From assembly GCF_030124375.1 (NCBI RefSeq), contig NZ_JASKLS010000010.1, forward strand, positions 62,001-126,000: a stretch of DNA of 64,000 nucleotides, in the 5' to 3' direction. The notes beneath the pieces are model-generated. The model did not search any database and had not been told where the DNA came from. It saw nothing but the letters and a program-made list of their open reading frames with translations. A program made the position numbers and the translations under genes. This document shows, one piece after another, positions 1 through 8,626 of the stretch (its first letter is position 1; each line of letters starts with the position of its first letter). The DNA comes from Sinorhizobium sp. 6-70 (GTDB lineage Bacteria > Pseudomonadota > Alphaproteobacteria > Rhizobiales > Rhizobiaceae).

Positions 1-17
1 ATAAGACGGAGGCTCCC

Positions 18-1307
18 ATGAGTGAAAAAAGCGCGGTTGTAACATTCGATGGAAAATCGGCGGAACTGCCAGTGCGATCGGGATCCATCGGGCCGGCCGT
101 CGTCGATATCGGATCGCTCTACAAGCAGACGAAGATGTTCACTTACGATCCCGGCTTTACGTCGACGGCGTCGTGTGAATCCAAGATCACCTATATCGAC
201 GGTGACGAGGGCGTGCTGCTCCATCGCGGCTATCCGATCGAGCAACTGGCCGAACACGGCGACTTCCTCGAAGTGTGCTATCTGCTCCTTTACGGTGAAC
301 TGCCGACCAAGGCTCAGAAGGACGATTTCGACTATCGCGTGACCCACCACACGATGGTGCACGAACAGATGTCGCGTTTCTTCACCGGTTTCCGCCGCGA
401 CGCCCACCCGATGGCCGTCATGTGCGGCTGCGTCGGTGCGCTGTCGGCCTTCTATCATGACTCGACGGACATCACTGATCCGCACCAGCGCATGGTCGCG
501 TCGCTGCGCATGATCGCAAAGATGCCGACGATTGCGGCGATGGCTTACAAATATCACGTCGGCCAGCCGTTCGTTTACCCGAAGAACGACCTCGACTACG
601 CGTCGAACTTCCTGCGCATGTGCTTTGCCGTTCCCTGCGAGGAATATGTAGTGAACCCGGTTCTCGCCCGCGCGATGGATCGGATCTTCATCCTGCACGC
701 CGATCACGAGCAGAATGCATCGACCTCGACCGTCCGCCTCGCCGGCTCGTCGGGCGCAAATCCGTTTGCCTGCATCGCGGCCGGCATCGCCTGCCTCTGG
801 GGACCGGCGCATGGCGGCGCCAACGAGGCGGCGCTCAACATGCTCGCCGAAATCGGCACGGTCGACCGCATCCCGGAATATATCGCCAAGGCCAAGGACA
901 AGAACGACCCGTTCCGCCTGATGGGCTTCGGCCATCGCGTCTACAAGCACTACGATCCGCGCGCGAAGATCATGCAGAAGACCACGCATGAGGTTCTCGC
1001 GGAGCTCGGCCACAAGGACGATCCGCTGCTCGAAGTGGCGATGGAACTCGAGCGCATTGCGCTCACCGACGAATATTTCATTGAAAAGAAGCTCTATCCG
1101 AACATCGACTTCTACTCCGGCATCACGCTGAAGGCGCTGGGCTTCCCCACCACCATGTTCACGGTGCTCTTTGCGCTCGCCCGTACCGTCGGCTGGATCG
1201 CGCAGTGGAACGAGATGATCGAGGATCCGGAACAGCGCATCGGTCGCCCGCGTCAGCTCTATGTCGGTGCACCGCAGCGCGACTACATCCCCGTCTCGAA
1301 GCGCTGA
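18..1307 (+). CDS. gltA: Citrate synthase
   Basis: Type II citrate synthase of 429 residues, which condenses acetyl-CoA and oxaloacetate in the first TCA step in the cytoplasm. The catalytic triad is readable: His265 in the HGGANEA motif, His306 in GFGHRV and Asp364 in NIDFYSG, close to the E. coli numbering (264/305/362). Length is normal for the hexameric, NADH-sensitive Gram-negative type. The start is fixed by GGAGG at 8-12, five bases before the ATG. It stands alone on this strand, converges on lpxB, and is followed at once by a hairpin with a T-run. Its promoter lies outside the window. Confidence 0.98.
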   Translation: MSEKSAVVTFDGKSAELPVRSGSIGPAVVDIGSLYKQTKMFTYDPGFTSTASCESKITYIDGDEGVLLHRGYPIEQLAEHGDFLEVCYLLLYGELPTKAQKDDFDYRVTHHTMVHEQMSRFFTGFRRDAHPMAVMCGCVGALSAFYHDSTDITDPHQRMVASLRMIAKMPTIAAMAYKYHVGQPFVYPKNDLDYASNFLRMCFAVPCEEYVVNPVLARAMDRIFILHADHEQNASTSTVRLAGSSGANPFACIAAGIACLWGPAHGGANEAALNMLAEIGTVDRIPEYIAKAKDKNDPFRLMGFGHRVYKHYDPRAKIMQKTTHEVLAELGHKDDPLLEVAMELERIALTDEYFIEKKLYPNIDFYSGITLKALGFPTTMFTVLFALARTVGWIAQWNEMIEDPEQRIGRPRQLYVGAPQRDYIPVSKR

Positions 1308-1331
1308 GCGGATATCGCTTTAAGTCAAGCG

Positions 1332-1359
1332 GCCCGGTCAGAGATGGTCGGGCTTTTTT
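1332..1359 (+). terminator. Rho-independent terminator of gltA
   Basis: GCCCG (1332-1336) pairs with CGGGC (1349-1353) around a 12-base loop, followed by six T (1354-1359). It starts 25 bases after the gltA stop. It overlaps the last codons of the convergent lpxB, whose stop is at 1338-1340, so the signal is built into lpxB coding sequence. Confidence 0.75.
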
Positions 1360-2522
1360 CTTTGGAGATAATCGAAGACGATTTCCGCGGCCTTGTCGCC
1401 GGGCGGTCGGTCGGTAGCCATGCGCTCCTGCACGACGGCAAAACCGTCAAGCATGGCACGGCGTTGTGGCGTGTCGCTCGAAAGCCGCTCGAACCAACGC
1501 GTCAGCGCCGCCGGCCGGATCATCTTGTTGAAATATTCCGGTACGACGGGAAAATCGGCGATCAGGTTTGGAAGCGCCGCCGTCCATATCCGAATCCGAG
1601 AGTGCAAAAAGCTGACGAGCCAATCGGCTCTGTAGGTTGAAACGACGGGAATACCCGCAAGTGCCAGCTCGAGAATGACCGTTCCGGAAGCGGCAAGCGC
1701 GGCATCGGCCTTTTCAAAGGCCTCCCACTTCCGGTCCGTCGCAACCGATATTTCGGGCTGCACCTTCCACGATGCCGTCAGTTCCCTTACGCGCCGCTCC
1801 TGCCGGGGAACAGTTGGCAGCAGAAAGCGCGTGCCTGGATGGCGCGCCGCCAGTTCCTCGACGGTGTCGCCAAAGATCGGCAATAGGCGGCTGACTTCGC
1901 TCCCGCGCGACCCCGGAAGCAGGAGACAGGTCGCAGGCCCCTGCGGCCGTTCCGCTCGCTGTTTTTCGCGCTGGCGGGCACGAACCGACAAGACATTGAT
2001 GTCGGATGCAAGGCGGTGCCCGACATAGGTGGTCAGCGGGCCGTCGAGCGCGCGCATCACCTCCGGCTCGAACGGCAGAACCGCAAGCACGTGATCGACG
2101 TAGGCACGCATGCGCGGCGCGCGCTCCGGCTTCCACGCCCAGACGCTCGGGCAGACGTAATTGATTACCGGCAGATGTGGTAGCGCGTTGCGAACACGCC
2201 GCGCCACACGATGAGTGAAATCCGGGCTGTCGATGATCAGCAATGCATCCGGCCGAGCCGCGATGATAGCGCGTGCTGTCTGGCGGATGCGCAGGATGAG
2301 CTTCGGCAAACGCGCGAGCACCTGCGAAAAGCCCATGATCGACAATTCGGAGTAGTCGAACAGCGATGTCAGCCCTTCGGCTTCAAGCGCCTCGCCACCG
2401 ACACCGACGAGTTCAAGCGAGCCTTCAAGGCGTGGGCGAAGCGCGCGCACCAGATCGGCACCGAGCAGGTCTCCGGAGACTTCCCCGGCTATTACGGCCA
2501 GTCTATAGCCCTTGCCCGTCAT
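1338..2522 (-). CDS. lpxB: Lipid-A-disaccharide synthase LpxB
   Basis: GT19 glycosyltransferase joining UDP-2,3-diacylglucosamine and lipid X into the lipid A disaccharide at the inner face of the inner membrane. I chose the ATG at 2522 (394 residues, MTGKGYRLAV), because the Rossmann-type start AVIAGEVSGDLLGADL follows directly; an upstream ATG at 2540 would add six residues lying against a repeat. The family glycine-rich donor-site region LLPGSRGSEVSR is present. It is the last gene of the lpx run and is separated from lpxI by a 109-bp palindromic element, unlike the tightly coupled genes before it. Confidence 0.95.
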   Translation of the reverse strand: MTGKGYRLAVIAGEVSGDLLGADLVRALRPRLEGSLELVGVGGEALEAEGLTSLFDYSELSIMGFSQVLARLPKLILRIRQTARAIIAARPDALLIIDSPDFTHRVARRVRNALPHLPVINYVCPSVWAWKPERAPRMRAYVDHVLAVLPFEPEVMRALDGPLTTYVGHRLASDINVLSVRARQREKQRAERPQGPATCLLLPGSRGSEVSRLLPIFGDTVEELAARHPGTRFLLPTVPRQERRVRELTASWKVQPEISVATDRKWEAFEKADAALAASGTVILELALAGIPVVSTYRADWLVSFLHSRIRIWTAALPNLIADFPVVPEYFNKMIRPAALTRWFERLSSDTPQRRAMLDGFAVVQERMATDRPPGDKAAEIVFDYLQRKKPDHL

Positions 2523-2534
2523 CGCCGGCTCCTT

Positions 2535-2643
2535 GATCACGATGATCTTGGGTCGAATCGACCCAGAATCATCGTGATCGATCCTAAAGAGTTAGGGCGG
2601 GATGCAGGCGGAAAACCGAACACACTTTTCCTCATCCCGCTCT
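2535..2643. repeat. RIME-like composite palindromic element, copy A1
   Basis: Two palindromes with a 14-base joint. The first (2535-2579) has 21-base arms around AAT with two mismatched pairs. The second (2594-2643) has ends AGGGCGGGATG and CATCCCGCTCT and a small inner CGG-AAAA-CCG hairpin. It fills the lpxI-lpxB gap. The AG of the lpxI stop codon TAG (2644-2642, minus strand) are the first two bases of the second palindrome. The architecture matches copy A3 (28933-29034). It resembles the RIME1 elements described from rhizobia; that name rests on recall, not a search. Confidence 0.85.
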
Positions 2644-3517
2644 AGCCCCCACGCTCGACACCCAGGATGAACAGGCCACTTTTGTCGGCTTTCTCGACGA
2701 GTTGCGAACGCTCGAGAACAAGCGCTCGGCCCGCTTCGACCGCGATGCCTGCAAGGCCCGCCGCCTCGGCCCCCGCGACCGTGGAAGGACCGATAGAGGG
2801 TAGATCCGCGCGTTGATCCTGCTGCGGCTTGCAAAGCTTGACGAGAACCCCCCGACGGCGGGTCGAGACCCGCCCCTCCACCTTCAGCGCGGCAACGCGA
2901 GCCAGCATCGCATCGGTGCCCTCAGCACCCTCAAGCGCGATCACCCTGCCGCCGACAGCGACAGCGCCCTGCCCGACGTCGAGCGCTCCCAGTGCGTTGG
3001 CAGTGGTGATCGCAGCTTGTATCTCAAGCAGATCGTCATCCGTCGGCACATGGGCTCCAAGCGGGCCGGTGTCTGCAAGAAGGTTAGGCACGACATCCTG
3101 TGCGCCGATGACGCGGGCGCCACTCGCTTCGATGAGATCCATCGCCATTCGCAAGACCGCATCGTCACCACCGGACATCAGAGTCCGAAGCACGCTCGGG
3201 ACCGTGGCAAGTGTCCTTAGCGTGGGGCGGATATCACGCCATTCCGGTCGACGCCGAACCCCGCCGGAGAGCACAACGCGGTCGATGCCCTCTTTCTCGA
3301 AGGTTCGGCTGATCCCGGCAAAATCGCCGATGGCCAGAACGGTGTGGTCGAACCCTGTCCAGTCGGCGTCCGCTTCGCGTGACAGCGCAATGATGAAAGG
3401 GTCTTCGCCCTGTCGCCGCGCGGCCTCCGCCACGTGATGCGGCAGGGCACCTGCGCCGGCAATGATCGCCAACCTGCCCCCTGTAGCCGGCAGGGTGCGG
3501 GCTACCACCGCAGTCAA
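2642..3517 (-). CDS. lpxI: UDP-2,3-diacylglucosamine diphosphatase LpxI (DUF1009)
   Basis: A 291-residue LpxI family protein. It hydrolyses UDP-2,3-diacylglucosamine to lipid X and UMP, the step done by LpxH in E. coli; LpxI is the usual alphaproteobacterial substitute. The N-terminal LAIIAGAGALPHHVAEAAR and the C-terminal domain around GDDAVLRMAMDLIEASG and KLCKPQQDQRADLPSIGP fit the family. Its start overlaps the lpxA stop by four bases, so the two are probably translationally coupled. Its TAG stop is formed by the edge of repeat A1. No LpxH-type gene is in the window. Confidence 0.95.
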   Translation of the reverse strand: MTAVVARTLPATGGRLAIIAGAGALPHHVAEAARRQGEDPFIIALSREADADWTGFDHTVLAIGDFAGISRTFEKEGIDRVVLSGGVRRRPEWRDIRPTLRTLATVPSVLRTLMSGGDDAVLRMAMDLIEASGARVIGAQDVVPNLLADTGPLGAHVPTDDDLLEIQAAITTANALGALDVGQGAVAVGGRVIALEGAEGTDAMLARVAALKVEGRVSTRRRGVLVKLCKPQQDQRADLPSIGPSTVAGAEAAGLAGIAVEAGRALVLERSQLVEKADKSGLFILGVERGG

Positions 3518-4326
3518 CCTCTGTTGCCGCGGTTCGGCGACGACAGCGCGCGATCACTCTCCGCGGCAATGAAATCGAGGATCTCAAGCGCCGGTGCACA
3601 ATCGAGATACTCCTGCCGGACTGCCGCAGCATTGGCGCGGATCGATTCCGGTCCCTCGAAAATCTGCTTGTACGCCCGCCGCACCGCATGGATCGTCGCG
3701 CGGTCGATGCCAGCCCGGGTCATGCCGACGACATTGAGACCGCTCAAAACGCCCGGATTGCCGTTGAGCATGCCATAAGGAATGACATCGTAGCTGACGG
3801 CCGAGAGCCCGCCGATAAACGCCTGCCTGCCAATACGCGTGAACTGGTGGACCGCCGATCCACCGCCGAGAATGGCGCGGTCGCCAACGATCACGTGTCC
3901 TGCCAGCATCACGTTGTTGGACAGGATAATATTGTTTCCGAGCCGGCAATCGTGCGCAACGTGGGAATTGGCAAGAAACAGGTTGTTGTTGCCGATGACG
4001 GTGGTGCCGCCGTGCTCGACGGTGCCCGTGTTCATCGTCACACCTTCGCGGATGGTGCAGTTGTCGCCGATGACCAGCGTCGTGTTCAGGGCGCTGTGAT
4101 GCACGCTTTGCGAGTCACCACCAATGACGGCGGACGGGAAGATCTTCGTCCCCTTGCCGACCGTCGTGCGCCCGATGACGACGACGTGGCTCAGGAGTTC
4201 GACGTCTTCCCCCAGAACGACGTTCGGCCCGACATGACAAAACGGACCGACCTTCGCGTTCTCTCCGATCACCGCCCCATCTTCGATGACGGACGACGGG
4301 TGGATCTTCGCAGTCGATGCAATCAT
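3514..4326 (-). CDS. lpxA: UDP-N-acetylglucosamine O-acyltransferase LpxA
   Basis: A 270-residue left-handed beta-helix acyltransferase that places 3-hydroxyacyl chains from ACP on UDP-GlcNAc, the first step of lipid A synthesis. Hexapeptide repeats fill the N-terminal two thirds (for example IHPSSVIEDGAVIGENAKVG). The catalytic base is His125, in NSHVAHDC, the same number as in E. coli. The C-terminal part is the helical LpxA domain. It lies two bases downstream of fabZ and overlaps lpxI by four bases. Confidence 0.97.
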   Translation of the reverse strand: MIASTAKIHPSSVIEDGAVIGENAKVGPFCHVGPNVVLGEDVELLSHVVVIGRTTVGKGTKIFPSAVIGGDSQSVHHSALNTTLVIGDNCTIREGVTMNTGTVEHGGTTVIGNNNLFLANSHVAHDCRLGNNIILSNNVMLAGHVIVGDRAILGGGSAVHQFTRIGRQAFIGGLSAVSYDVIPYGMLNGNPGVLSGLNVVGMTRAGIDRATIHAVRRAYKQIFEGPESIRANAAAVRQEYLDCAPALEILDFIAAESDRALSSPNRGNRG

Positions 4327-4328
4327 TT

Positions 4329-4793
4329 TCAGGCGTCTTCCTTGCTGACAATCATCGCGCCGATATCAGCTTCCGCGACAAGTTGCCCGTCAACTTTTGC
4401 ATCACAGTGAAACTTCCAGATATTGCCGCGTTGCTTCTGTTTCACGACATGGAATTCCACCCGGTCTCCCGGCACGACAGGCTTGCGAAAGCGGGCATTG
4501 TCGATAGTCATGAAGTAGACGAGGTTGTCACCAATCCCGGTCTTGCGGGCGCAGATGGCGCCGGCGGTCTGCGCCATGCCTTCGATCAGCAACACGCCCG
4601 GCATGATCGGCTTTTCCGGAAAATGTCCCGTGAAATGCGGTTCGTTCGCCGTCACGTTCTTGATCCCGATCGCCGAGTTGTCGGAGTCGATTGCGATGAT
4701 ACGATCGACAAGCAGGAATGGGTAACGATGGGGAAGAAGCGTCAGGATTTCCTGAATATCCGCCGTGCCGAGTACCGTTGCAGCCTCATTCAT
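4329..4793 (-). CDS. fabZ: 3-hydroxyacyl-ACP dehydratase FabZ
   Basis: A 154-residue hot-dog-fold dehydratase of type II fatty acid synthesis that makes trans-2-enoyl-ACP. Catalytic His57 lies in GHFPEKPIMPG and Glu71 in LLIEGMAQ. The ATG at 4793 starts a typical FabZ (MNEAATVLGTADIQEIL); the reading frame stays open 44 codons further upstream into lpxD but nothing there looks like protein. It overlaps the lpxD end by eight bases, indicating translational coupling. FabZ and LpxA draw on the same 3-hydroxyacyl-ACP pool, which may explain the linkage. Confidence 0.97.
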   Translation of the reverse strand: MNEAATVLGTADIQEILTLLPHRYPFLLVDRIIAIDSDNSAIGIKNVTANEPHFTGHFPEKPIMPGVLLIEGMAQTAGAICARKTGIGDNLVYFMTIDNARFRKPVVPGDRVEFHVVKQKQRGNIWKFHCDAKVDGQLVAEADIGAMIVSKEDA

Positions 4794-5850
4794 CCTTGCC
4801 ACCCTTGTTTTTCTGTCTTTCGCTGGCACGCATCGCCATCTCGGCGATGTCGCGCAGAAAATCCCGCATCGGGCGAGCGGGAATGCCGCCGTAACGCTCT
4901 CCGGCCGGCACGTCGCTCGCCACACCGCTCATCGCGGCGATCTGCACGCCATCTCCGATCGTGATATGGCCATTGACGCCGGTTCCGCCGCCGATCATCA
5001 CGCCGTCGCCAATCTTCGTGCTACCGGCGATGCCGACCTGGCTGACGATGCCGCAATAGCGACCGATGCGGACGTTGTGCCCGATCTGGACAAGGTTGTC
5101 GATCTTCGTGCCTTCGCCGATCACGGTATCGTCCATGGTGCCGCGATCGATCGTCGTGTTCGCGCCGATCTCGACGTGATCCTGGATGATCACGCGACCA
5201 ACCTGAACGATCTTGATCATTCCGCCCCGCGGGCCGGGCGCGTAGCCAAAGCCGTCCTGACCAATGCGGGTGCCAGGATGGATGATGACGTTGTTGCCGA
5301 TCAGCGCACAAAGAATGCTGGCCCCGGCGGAAATCGTGCACTCACGGCCGATTCGCACATTCGGCCCGATGACGGCTCCCGCGGCGATCCGCGTTCCGCT
5401 GCCGATCTCGGCGCCGGCACCGATCACCGCCATCGGCTCAATTTCCACACCCGCCTCGAGCCGGGCTGTCGGATCGACAAACGCACCCGCAGCAACGCCC
5501 CGCTCGCTTGTGTTGTAGGATGGGCGCATGGCCATTTCATGAAGCAGAGCGCCCGCGAGAGCGAAGGCCGTATGCGGCTTCGCGGTCAGGAGAACCGGGA
5601 TGTTATCCGGAACGATCGAAGAAATCGCCTTGTCGCAAATGATTGCCGAGGCATGACAATCGTTCAGCTCGTCGCGGTTCTTACGCGAGAGCATGTAGCA
5701 AACATCGCCCGATTTGGCGCGATAAACCGGTGCAACCGCGTGGATCAAACGATCCGCCGCAGCGGCATCCGACAACTCCGCCCCAATTTGATTCGCCAGG
5801 TCACCCAAGCGAATCCCTTGATGGGGCGGAAAAAACCAGTTCTGTTCCAT
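4786..5850 (-). CDS. lpxD: UDP-3-O-(3-hydroxyacyl)glucosamine N-acyltransferase LpxD
   Basis: A 354-residue enzyme adding the N-linked hydroxyacyl chain to UDP-3-O-acylglucosamine. The N-terminal uridine-binding domain (about residues 1-100) precedes a long hexapeptide beta-helix, with the family histidine region VQIGHNVRIGRYCG, and a short C-terminal helix. I placed the start at 5850 (MEQNWFFPPHQGIRLGDL); codons upstream in frame run into the bamA 3' end region. The gap to bamA is 46 bases and the gene overlaps fabZ. Confidence 0.96.
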   Translation of the reverse strand: MEQNWFFPPHQGIRLGDLANQIGAELSDAAAADRLIHAVAPVYRAKSGDVCYMLSRKNRDELNDCHASAIICDKAISSIVPDNIPVLLTAKPHTAFALAGALLHEMAMRPSYNTSERGVAAGAFVDPTARLEAGVEIEPMAVIGAGAEIGSGTRIAAGAVIGPNVRIGRECTISAGASILCALIGNNVIIHPGTRIGQDGFGYAPGPRGGMIKIVQVGRVIIQDHVEIGANTTIDRGTMDDTVIGEGTKIDNLVQIGHNVRIGRYCGIVSQVGIAGSTKIGDGVMIGGGTGVNGHITIGDGVQIAAMSGVASDVPAGERYGGIPARPMRDFLRDIAEMAMRASERQKNKGGKDE

Positions 5851-5896
5851 AGACACTCCAGAACGATTTTGGACAGCAGTTCTGGACTGCTCTTTA

Positions 5897-8227
5897 TCAG
5901 AACGACGAGTTAATGCCGAACTTGAAGTTCTGGATTTCGTCGAAATCTTCCTTCGCAACCGGCACGGCGTAGTCCACACGCAGCGGCCCGAAGGGCGATG
6001 CCCAGATCAAGCTGACGCCGACGGAAGCGCGCAACGATGCATCTTCACCACGGACGGACTCTCCGGGGCCAACGGCGACATCGTTGCCATAAAGCGTGCC
6101 GGCATCGACGAAGAGCGCACCGCGGAAGCCGCTATCACGCGGGATACCAGGCAGCGGAAACGACGCTTCCGCAGAGGCCGTAAAGTAGGTCGTACCACCG
6201 AGAGCGTCGCCGTTGTTGACGCGCGGACCGAGGCCGTTGCGCTCAAAGCCGCGGATATCGTTGCTACCCAGCTGGAATTGGTCGAAGACCTCCATCGAAC
6301 CGGACGTCTTGAACAAGTGACCTGCACTTCCGCCGAGCGACGCGATGATGTCCGCCTCGTCGTTCAGCGTGTAATACCACTTGGCCTTACCCGTCAGCTT
6401 ATAGAAATCGGACGTGCCACCAAGGCCGGCGAATTCCTGCGTGACCGAGGCGAGGATGCCCTCATGCGGAAGCTGAGCGTCATCCAGCGTGTTGTAGGTG
6501 ATCGACTGAGAGACCGACGAGCGGGTCCACGGGCTGCCGTTGATCGCACGGTCATAAGGAGTCGACAACTCGTCCTTGTCGCCGAAGTATTCGAACTCCG
6601 TGTAGTTATACCGCAGCGTTGTCGACAGGGCCTCGGTGATCGGCGCAGTCACGCGCAGGCTGAAGCCCTGATCGTTGTAGCTGTAGTGATCGTCGTCAAA
6701 GTCGTTTTCGTTCTTGAAGAGATCGAAACCGGCGGCCAGACGGTAACCGAGGAAATAAGGCTCGGTAAACGACACGTTGTAAGTCTGGCTGTCTTCACCC
6801 TTGCCGGCGGCAAGGCGGATATATTGTCCGCGACCAAGGAAGTTCTTTTCCTCGATCGAAGCCTCGACAAGGAAGCCACCGCCGCTGCCGGCGGAATAAC
6901 CGGCACCGATACCGAACGAACCGGTCGACTGGTCCTGTACGTCGACAACGATCACGACACGGTCCGCAGCACTGCCCGGCTGCGTCGAGATATTCACGCT
7001 CGAGAAATAGCCGAGGGCCTCGAGTCGGCGCTTGGCGCGAGCGATCATTTCCTGGTTGAAGGCATCGCCTTCCCCGACGTCGAACTCGCGGCGAATAACG
7101 TAGTCGCGCGTGCGCGTGTTGCCACGGATCTCAATGCGCTCGACGTAGGCGCGCTCGCCCTGGTCGACCAGATAGTCGACGGCGATCGTGTGATTGGCAA
7201 GGTCGCGGTTGCCACGCGGCGTGACGCGAGCGAACGGATAGCCCTCCGAAGCAACACGCTTCGAAATTTCGCTCATCGTGTCCTGAACATCCTTCGCCTT
7301 ATAGACGGAGCCTTCCCGGCTCTGGATCAGGCCCCTCAACTCCTCGGCGTCGACACCTTCAACGGTCGATTCGACATTGACTGCACCGAAGTCGTAACGC
7401 GGACCTTCTTCGACGGTGATCGTCACCGTGTACTCATTGGTCTCTTCATTCAGCGTCGCGTCGGACGAGATCACCTGGAAGTCGGCATAGCCGCGGTTGT
7501 AGTAGAACTGACGGAGCAGCTCTTCGTCGGCGCGCAGCTTGTCCGGATTGTAGACGTCCTTGCGCGTCAGGAACGAGAAAATGCCCGATTCCTTGGTCGC
7601 GATCACCGACTGCAGCCGGCCGTCGCTGTAAGCTTCGTTGCCGACGAAGTTGATCTGCGAAATCTTCGTGCGCTCGCCTTCGTTGATCACGAAGGCAATG
7701 TTCACGCGGCCTTCGGCAATCGGCACGACTTGCGTCGTGACAGTAACGTCACTGCGGCCAATCGCGGCATAGGCGCCCTTGATAGCCTGAATATCGCTTT
7801 CGACGGTTGCCTCACTGTAAGGACCGAGCGGCTGAGTCCGCACCAAACCCTGGAGCTTATCGTCCTTGATCTTGCGGTTACCGTTGAAGACGACCTGGTT
7901 GACGAGCTGGTTTTCGCTAACCGTGACAACGAGCGTGCCGCCGGCGACATTGATGCTCACGTCGGAGAAATAACCAGTGGCATAAAGGCGCTTCACCGAA
8001 GCATCGATATCGGCGTTGCTGAAGTTCTTACCCGGGACAATCGTTATGTTCGCGCGCACGGTGTCCGCGCTTACGCGCGTTGCGCCCCGCACTTCAACCC
8101 GATTGATGACCGCGGCTTGTGCGACGGACGTGCCTGCGAGCACCCCAACACCGGTACCCGTGGCAACCATGCTTGCTGACAGCGCAAACGCCGACACCGC
8201 GTTCAAAAACCTTGAACCAGCTTTCAT
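5897..8227 (-). CDS. bamA: Outer membrane protein assembly factor BamA
   Basis: A 776-residue Omp85 protein, the core of the BAM machine that folds beta-barrel proteins into the outer membrane. It has a signal peptide (about residues 1-38, ending near AQAA), POTRA repeats (about 40-420, starting INRVEVRGATRVSADTVR) and a C-terminal barrel ending in Phe (FKFGINSSF), the usual BAM recognition signature. A 399-bp spacer separates it from rseP upstream; the grouping bamA-lpxD-fabZ-lpxA puts outer-membrane protein and LPS synthesis in one block. Confidence 0.97.
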   Translation of the reverse strand: MKAGSRFLNAVSAFALSASMVATGTGVGVLAGTSVAQAAVINRVEVRGATRVSADTVRANITIVPGKNFSNADIDASVKRLYATGYFSDVSINVAGGTLVVTVSENQLVNQVVFNGNRKIKDDKLQGLVRTQPLGPYSEATVESDIQAIKGAYAAIGRSDVTVTTQVVPIAEGRVNIAFVINEGERTKISQINFVGNEAYSDGRLQSVIATKESGIFSFLTRKDVYNPDKLRADEELLRQFYYNRGYADFQVISSDATLNEETNEYTVTITVEEGPRYDFGAVNVESTVEGVDAEELRGLIQSREGSVYKAKDVQDTMSEISKRVASEGYPFARVTPRGNRDLANHTIAVDYLVDQGERAYVERIEIRGNTRTRDYVIRREFDVGEGDAFNQEMIARAKRRLEALGYFSSVNISTQPGSAADRVVIVVDVQDQSTGSFGIGAGYSAGSGGGFLVEASIEEKNFLGRGQYIRLAAGKGEDSQTYNVSFTEPYFLGYRLAAGFDLFKNENDFDDDHYSYNDQGFSLRVTAPITEALSTTLRYNYTEFEYFGDKDELSTPYDRAINGSPWTRSSVSQSITYNTLDDAQLPHEGILASVTQEFAGLGGTSDFYKLTGKAKWYYTLNDEADIIASLGGSAGHLFKTSGSMEVFDQFQLGSNDIRGFERNGLGPRVNNGDALGGTTYFTASAEASFPLPGIPRDSGFRGALFVDAGTLYGNDVAVGPGESVRGEDASLRASVGVSLIWASPFGPLRVDYAVPVAKEDFDEIQNFKFGINSSF

Positions 8228-8403
8228 GTTAAAATCTTACCTTTTCCCAACGTCCCGGGGCAATTTCGTACCGACTCCGGTCACGGTTGCCGTTTTACCC
8301 GCTTTTGCCATACAAGCAAGCCAGCTAGTTAAATTCTGTTTACTTCAATTCGAACCGTGGCTTAACCGCCACTACGGATTCGACTTATCGTAAACAAATC
8401 GTT

Positions 8404-8425
8404 GCCGCGCAAGCCATTGCGCGGC
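8404..8425 (-). other. Perfect hairpin upstream of bamA
   Basis: A 9-bp perfect stem with a four-base loop, near the middle of the rseP-bamA spacer. On the bamA strand it is followed by AACGATTTGTTT, which is T-rich but not a clean T-run. It could be a weak terminator of rseP read-through or an mRNA-stability element. Confidence 0.45.
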
Positions 8426-8504
8426 ACTCGTTCACAATATCCGAAAGGTTGTTCCGCCCTCCAAGGACCTGGAGAGCAACAAGAGCAAAGGGGCGCCGCA
8501 ACAC

Positions 8505-8596
8505 GTCCTCAAATCGCAGCCGATTTAAGGAAAGATGCAGCAATTCAAAGTGCTTCAGCGTCCTTTGCGTGTCTGATAAGACGCGCGGCGCTGCAG
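8505..8596. repeat. Type-B palindromic repeat, copy B1 (5' part decayed)
   Basis: It carries the core shared with B2 and B3: CCTCAAATCG-N4-CGATTTAAGG, then GATGCAGCAATTCAAAGTG, then a second palindrome with CAGCG / GCGTGTC-N6-GACGCGC / CGCTG. The outer CTGCATG arm of the first palindrome is missing on the left. It lies between the bamA start and the rseP stop. Confidence 0.75.
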
Positions 8597-8626
8597 AGAC
8601 AACGCCTCACGTCTTCGGGATCCCGT

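Larger units (their letters stand above)
8228..8626. other. 399-bp spacer between rseP and bamA
   Basis: No gene seen. It holds an AT-richer tract just before bamA (about 8230-8400), a perfect 9-bp hairpin (8404-8425, GCCGCGCAA / loop GCCA / TTGCGCGGC) and a type-B palindromic repeat (8505-8596). A long spacer inside an otherwise compact operon suggests a separate bamA promoter or leader, but I could not identify a convincing promoter. Confidence 0.7.

Noticed and set aside
6278..8179. A 633-codon plus-strand frame opposite bamA.
   Set aside because: Antisense shadow of bamA; frame openness follows from third-position GC bias.
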